Part shown: piece after piece, positions 11,113 through 12,838 of the stretch | Numbering within the stretch: the stretch's first letter is position 1 | Layout: each line of letters begins with the position of its first letter | Source: CAIQPO01 sp964648275 | GTDB lineage: Bacteria; Patescibacteriota; Microgenomatia; UBA1400; MFAQ01 | Direction of reading: 5' to 3' | DNA length: 12,838 nucleotides | Assembly (NCBI GenBank): GCA_964648275.1 | Contig: CAZYOB010000022.1 | Span: 1 to 12,838, forward strand | The notes under the pieces: generated by a model | What the model was told of the DNA's origin: nothing | The model's input: only the letters and a program-made list of their open reading frames with translations | Databases searched by the model: none | Program-made: the position numbers and the translations under genes

Positions 11113-12060
11113 ATGCCGCCCTTGATACAGCATGTCATCACTTACTTTTTAGCTTTTACAGGAATTTGGGTCGGGTCTGGCTTGGCGATAAAGTCGATTG
11201 AAAAGATATCACATTCTCTGAAACTGTCATCTTTTGCCGTTTCTTTTTTGGTACTCGGCCTTTTTACCTCAGTGGGTGAACTGTCAGTAGGTATCAGTTC
11301 TGTCATTCACAACGATCCGGGGATTTATGTAGGTAATTTAATTGGAGCTTCAATAGTAATTTTCTTACTACTGATACCTCTTCTCTCCATCATGGGAAAT
11401 AAGATCAGAATAGCGGATAATTTTAGCGGGTTTAATTTATTACTATCGATTTTGGTTGTGGCGTTGCCGGCAGTTCTGGTAATAGATGGTCAAATCGATA
11501 GATTTGACAGTTTTGCATCCATGGCAGGTTATGCCTTACTAGTCGTATTGATCGAGGCGAAAAAGGGATTGATAAATGCCTTTGGCCAAGTTACCCGAAT
11601 GCCGGTCAACAGGACAGGCAAGGAACTTGTTAAGATCTTAATCGGTATCGGAATCGTATTTTTTGCCAGCCAATTGGTCGTTGATCAGACTCTTTATTTC
11701 TCCGGGCTATTTGGTGTTTCTCCATTCTTGATCAGCTTGCTGGTTATTGGAATCGGGACAAATATCCCTGAACTTTCTTTTGCCGTGAGGTCCATATTTT
11801 CCAGGAGTAATCAGGTGGCGTTTGGTGACTACATAGGTTCTGCCGCTTTTAATACTTTTCTCTTTGGGGCATTGGCACTCTGGTATGGCAAAACCATAGT
11901 GCTTACTAATAGCTATCTTGTGAGTGTATTAGTTTTAACCGTCGGATTGATCCTTTTTTACTTTTTTTCCAAATCAAAACGCTCCATATCCAGACTAGAG
12001 GGACTGTCCCTTCTACTACTTTACTTCCTGTTCATAATTGTCGAACTAGCAATTCACTAA
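11113..12060 (+). CDS. CaCA-family cation (Na+/Ca2+-type) exchanger
   Basis: Membrane antiporter of the Ca2+:cation superfamily, with about ten hydrophobic helices in 315 residues. The two inverted alpha repeats are visible. Repeat 1 (about 49-90) has GLFTSVGELSVG (Glu56) and PGIYVGNLIGAS (69-80). Repeat 2 (about 211-253) has VIGIGTNIPELSF (Glu220) and GDYIGSAAFN (238-247). Aligned from memory with NCX_Mj, whose ion-binding quartet is Glu54, Asn81, Glu213, Asp240, the equivalents here are Glu56, Ile83, Glu220 and Asn247. Repeat 1 therefore lacks its second polar ligand, and repeat 2 has Asn for Asp. The fold is secure, but the transported ions are uncertain. It has its own promoter box and sits upstream of the adenylate-kinase-like gene. 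Confidence 0.88.
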   Translation: MPPLIQHVITYFLAFTGIWVGSGLAIKSIEKISHSLKLSSFAVSFLVLGLFTSVGELSVGISSVIHNDPGIYVGNLIGASIVIFLLLIPLLSIMGNKIRIADNFSGFNLLLSILVVALPAVLVIDGQIDRFDSFASMAGYALLVVLIEAKKGLINAFGQVTRMPVNRTGKELVKILIGIGIVFFASQLVVDQTLYFSGLFGVSPFLISLLVIGIGTNIPELSFAVRSIFSRSNQVAFGDYIGSAAFNTFLFGALALWYGKTIVLTNSYLVSVLVLTVGLILFYFFSKSKRSISRLEGLSLLLLYFLFIIVELAIH

Positions 12061-12068
12061 ATTCACTC

Positions 12069-12097
12069 TTGTCCTTTGTCTTGTGAGGTTATACGAT
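12069..12097 (+). promoter_or_regulatory. Promoter with -35 and -10 for the adenylate-kinase-like gene
   Basis: TTGTCC (12069-12074) and TACGAT (12092-12097) are separated by exactly 17 bases, the optimal sigma-70 spacing. The -10 lies 6 bases before GTG 12104. Each hexamer matches its consensus at 4 of 6 positions. This favours GTG 12104 over the in-frame GTG at 12083, which would lie between the -35 and the -10. Confidence 0.5.
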
Positions 12098-12103
12098 TCT
12101 TTT

Positions 12104-12736
12104 GTGAAGGAAAAAATTGTGACACCAGAAAAATTGCACATTGGAAGAGATATCGTGATCTTCATTGGCCCTGAGGGTTCAGGAAAAACCACGATAGCCA
12201 GGCGACTGGCTAGTGAGACAGGAAAACCATATCTGACTACAGGTGACGTGTTAAGAGATTTGGCAGAAAACGACGACGGGGTTTGGGGAGATAAATGTAG
12301 AGTGATGTTCGCCGAACACACATACTTGGATGGAGAGACATTGCTGGAAATTTTGGTGGACAGGTTCAGGAAGAAAGACACTAAGAACGGTTTCATACTT
12401 GATGGCGGACTGAGAACCTTTGAAGAGACGACTGCTTTTCAGGGAATGCTGGAGGCTGCAGGGAGAGATCTACCAGTAACAGTTATTCATCTGGACATTC
12501 CGGAATGGATGAGCTTGGACAGACTGGTCTTAGGAGAAAACGCCAGGAAAAGGAGTGACGATACCTATGAGGGGGTAACGAGTAGGCTATCGAAGTATTT
12601 TACTCAGCTTGAGGAGAGAATTAGCGTCATCGAGAACCAGCCGAACTGGAGGTTAGTGCATATAGATGCGACACAAACTGTTCCCTGTGTGTTCGAGGCT
12701 GTATGCGAGGGGATAGCCGAGGAATGGCATAATTAG
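12104..12736 (+). CDS. Adenylate kinase-like P-loop kinase (210 aa)
   Basis: Nucleoside monophosphate kinase fold, cytoplasmic. Numbered from GTG 12104, the order is adenylate-kinase-like: Walker A GPEGSGKTT (22-30), the NMP-binding TGDVLRDL (46-53), GFILDGGLRT (96-105) in place of the usual GFILDGFPRT but with the Arg kept, a strand VIHLDIP (127-133), and a short lid ARKRSDDTYEGVTSRL (147-162) with the R-x-x-D-D phosphate-handling pattern. The lid has no zinc cysteines. It is not a typical Adk: the Walker A has Thr after Lys where most Adks have Gly, and the Phe-Pro pair is lost. Substrate AMP is likely but not proven. A GTG at 12083 would add 7 residues. tRNA-Gln follows 27 bp downstream. 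Confidence 0.82.
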   Translation: MKEKIVTPEKLHIGRDIVIFIGPEGSGKTTIARRLASETGKPYLTTGDVLRDLAENDDGVWGDKCRVMFAEHTYLDGETLLEILVDRFRKKDTKNGFILDGGLRTFEETTAFQGMLEAAGRDLPVTVIHLDIPEWMSLDRLVLGENARKRSDDTYEGVTSRLSKYFTQLEERISVIENQPNWRLVHIDATQTVPCVFEAVCEGIAEEWHN

Positions 12737-12747
12737 GCTCAACGAAG

Positions 12748-12753
12748 TAAAAT
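12748..12753 (+). promoter_or_regulatory. Possible -10 box for tRNA-Gln
   Basis: TAAAAT (12748-12753) ends 10 bases before the first base of the tRNA, so transcription could start 3-4 bases upstream of the mature 5' end. A second hexamer TATACC (12753-12758) is also possible. No convincing -35 is visible, and read-through from the kinase gene is an alternative. Confidence 0.3.
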
Positions 12754-12763
12754 ATACCCATAT

Positions 12764-12838
12764 TGCCGGATCGTCTAATGGTAGGACGTCGCCCTCTGGA
12801 GGCGAATATTCTAGGTTCGAGTCCTAGTCCGGCAACCA
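12764..12838 (+). tRNA. tRNA-Gln (anticodon CTG)
   Basis: A full cloverleaf of 75 bases with an encoded CCA. The acceptor stem TGCCGGA (12764-12770) pairs with TCCGGCA before discriminator A and CCA. The D arm GTCT/GGAC flanks the AATGGTA loop. The anticodon stem TCGCC/GGCGA encloses CTCTGGA, placing CTG at 12796-12798, which reads the CAG glutamine codon. The variable loop is short, and the T arm CTAGG/CCTAG encloses TTCGAGT. The U1-A72 first pair is typical of glutamine tRNAs. The gene ends on the last base of the window. A CTG isoacceptor is notable in a small genome, where a TTG anticodon alone could suffice. Confidence 0.96.

Noticed and set aside
1..12838. CRISPR array, transposon ends, prophage genes or alternative genetic code
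   Set aside because: No regularly spaced repeats, transposase or phage genes are visible. TGA is used as a normal stop at several genes.

Overview
This window looks like a piece of a small-genome bacterium of the Patescibacteria (Candidate Phyla Radiation), possibly Microgenomates. That is inference. It rests on very tight packing (overlapping or 1-43 bp spaced genes and many strand switches), a 411-residue prolyl-tRNA synthetase, a compact Lgt, and several ~100-residue conserved-looking proteins without a clear function next to housekeeping genes. TGA acts as an ordinary stop (for example proS, lgt), so this is not a TGA-reassigned lineage. No phage, insertion sequence, CRISPR array or rRNA is visible. 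No gene-free stretch exceeds 300 bases.

Layout. 1-92: the last codons of a SpoU/TrmH-family RNA 2'-O-methyltransferase. 156-479: a small conserved-type protein ending in a UUCG-loop terminator that lies inside the 3' end of the convergent P-loop kinase gene (554-1171, minus). 1215-1517: a 100-residue helical protein, divergent from the kinase and convergent, with 1 bp between stop codons, on a minus-strand pair made of an ATP-cone/PD-(D/E)XK nuclease (1883-2734) and a single-pass membrane protein (1519-1890). 2776-4688: proS-lgt, coupled by an ATGA overlap. 4666-7029: lon on the minus strand, overlapping lgt tail to tail by 23 bp. 7066-7170: a 34-residue membrane protein, overlapping the end of a membrane-anchored beta-rich surface protein (7160-7627). 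7661-8530: an exported polysaccharide deacetylase, divergent from the surface protein. 8559-10224: rarA and a short VIT/CCC1-like transporter on the minus strand. 10332-11078: a SAM methyltransferase. 11113-12060: a CaCA-family cation exchanger. 12104-12736: an adenylate-kinase-like protein. 12764-12838: tRNA-Gln(CTG), ending exactly at the window edge.

How the genes fit together. The themes are translation (proS, tRNA-Gln, rRNA/tRNA methylation), protein quality control (lon), replication-fork repair (rarA), nucleotide metabolism (two P-loop kinases), envelope biogenesis (lgt, deacetylase, surface protein, small membrane protein) and ion transport (VIT-like, CaCA). The most striking shared feature is regulatory. 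At seven starts a TATAAT-like hexamer lies only 6-7 bases before the start codon and no Shine-Dalgarno is seen, so transcripts are probably leaderless. The methyltransferase is the exception: it has a real AGGAGG and a tiny upstream ORF. The least described candidate system is the ATP-cone nuclease with its overlapping membrane-protein partner.
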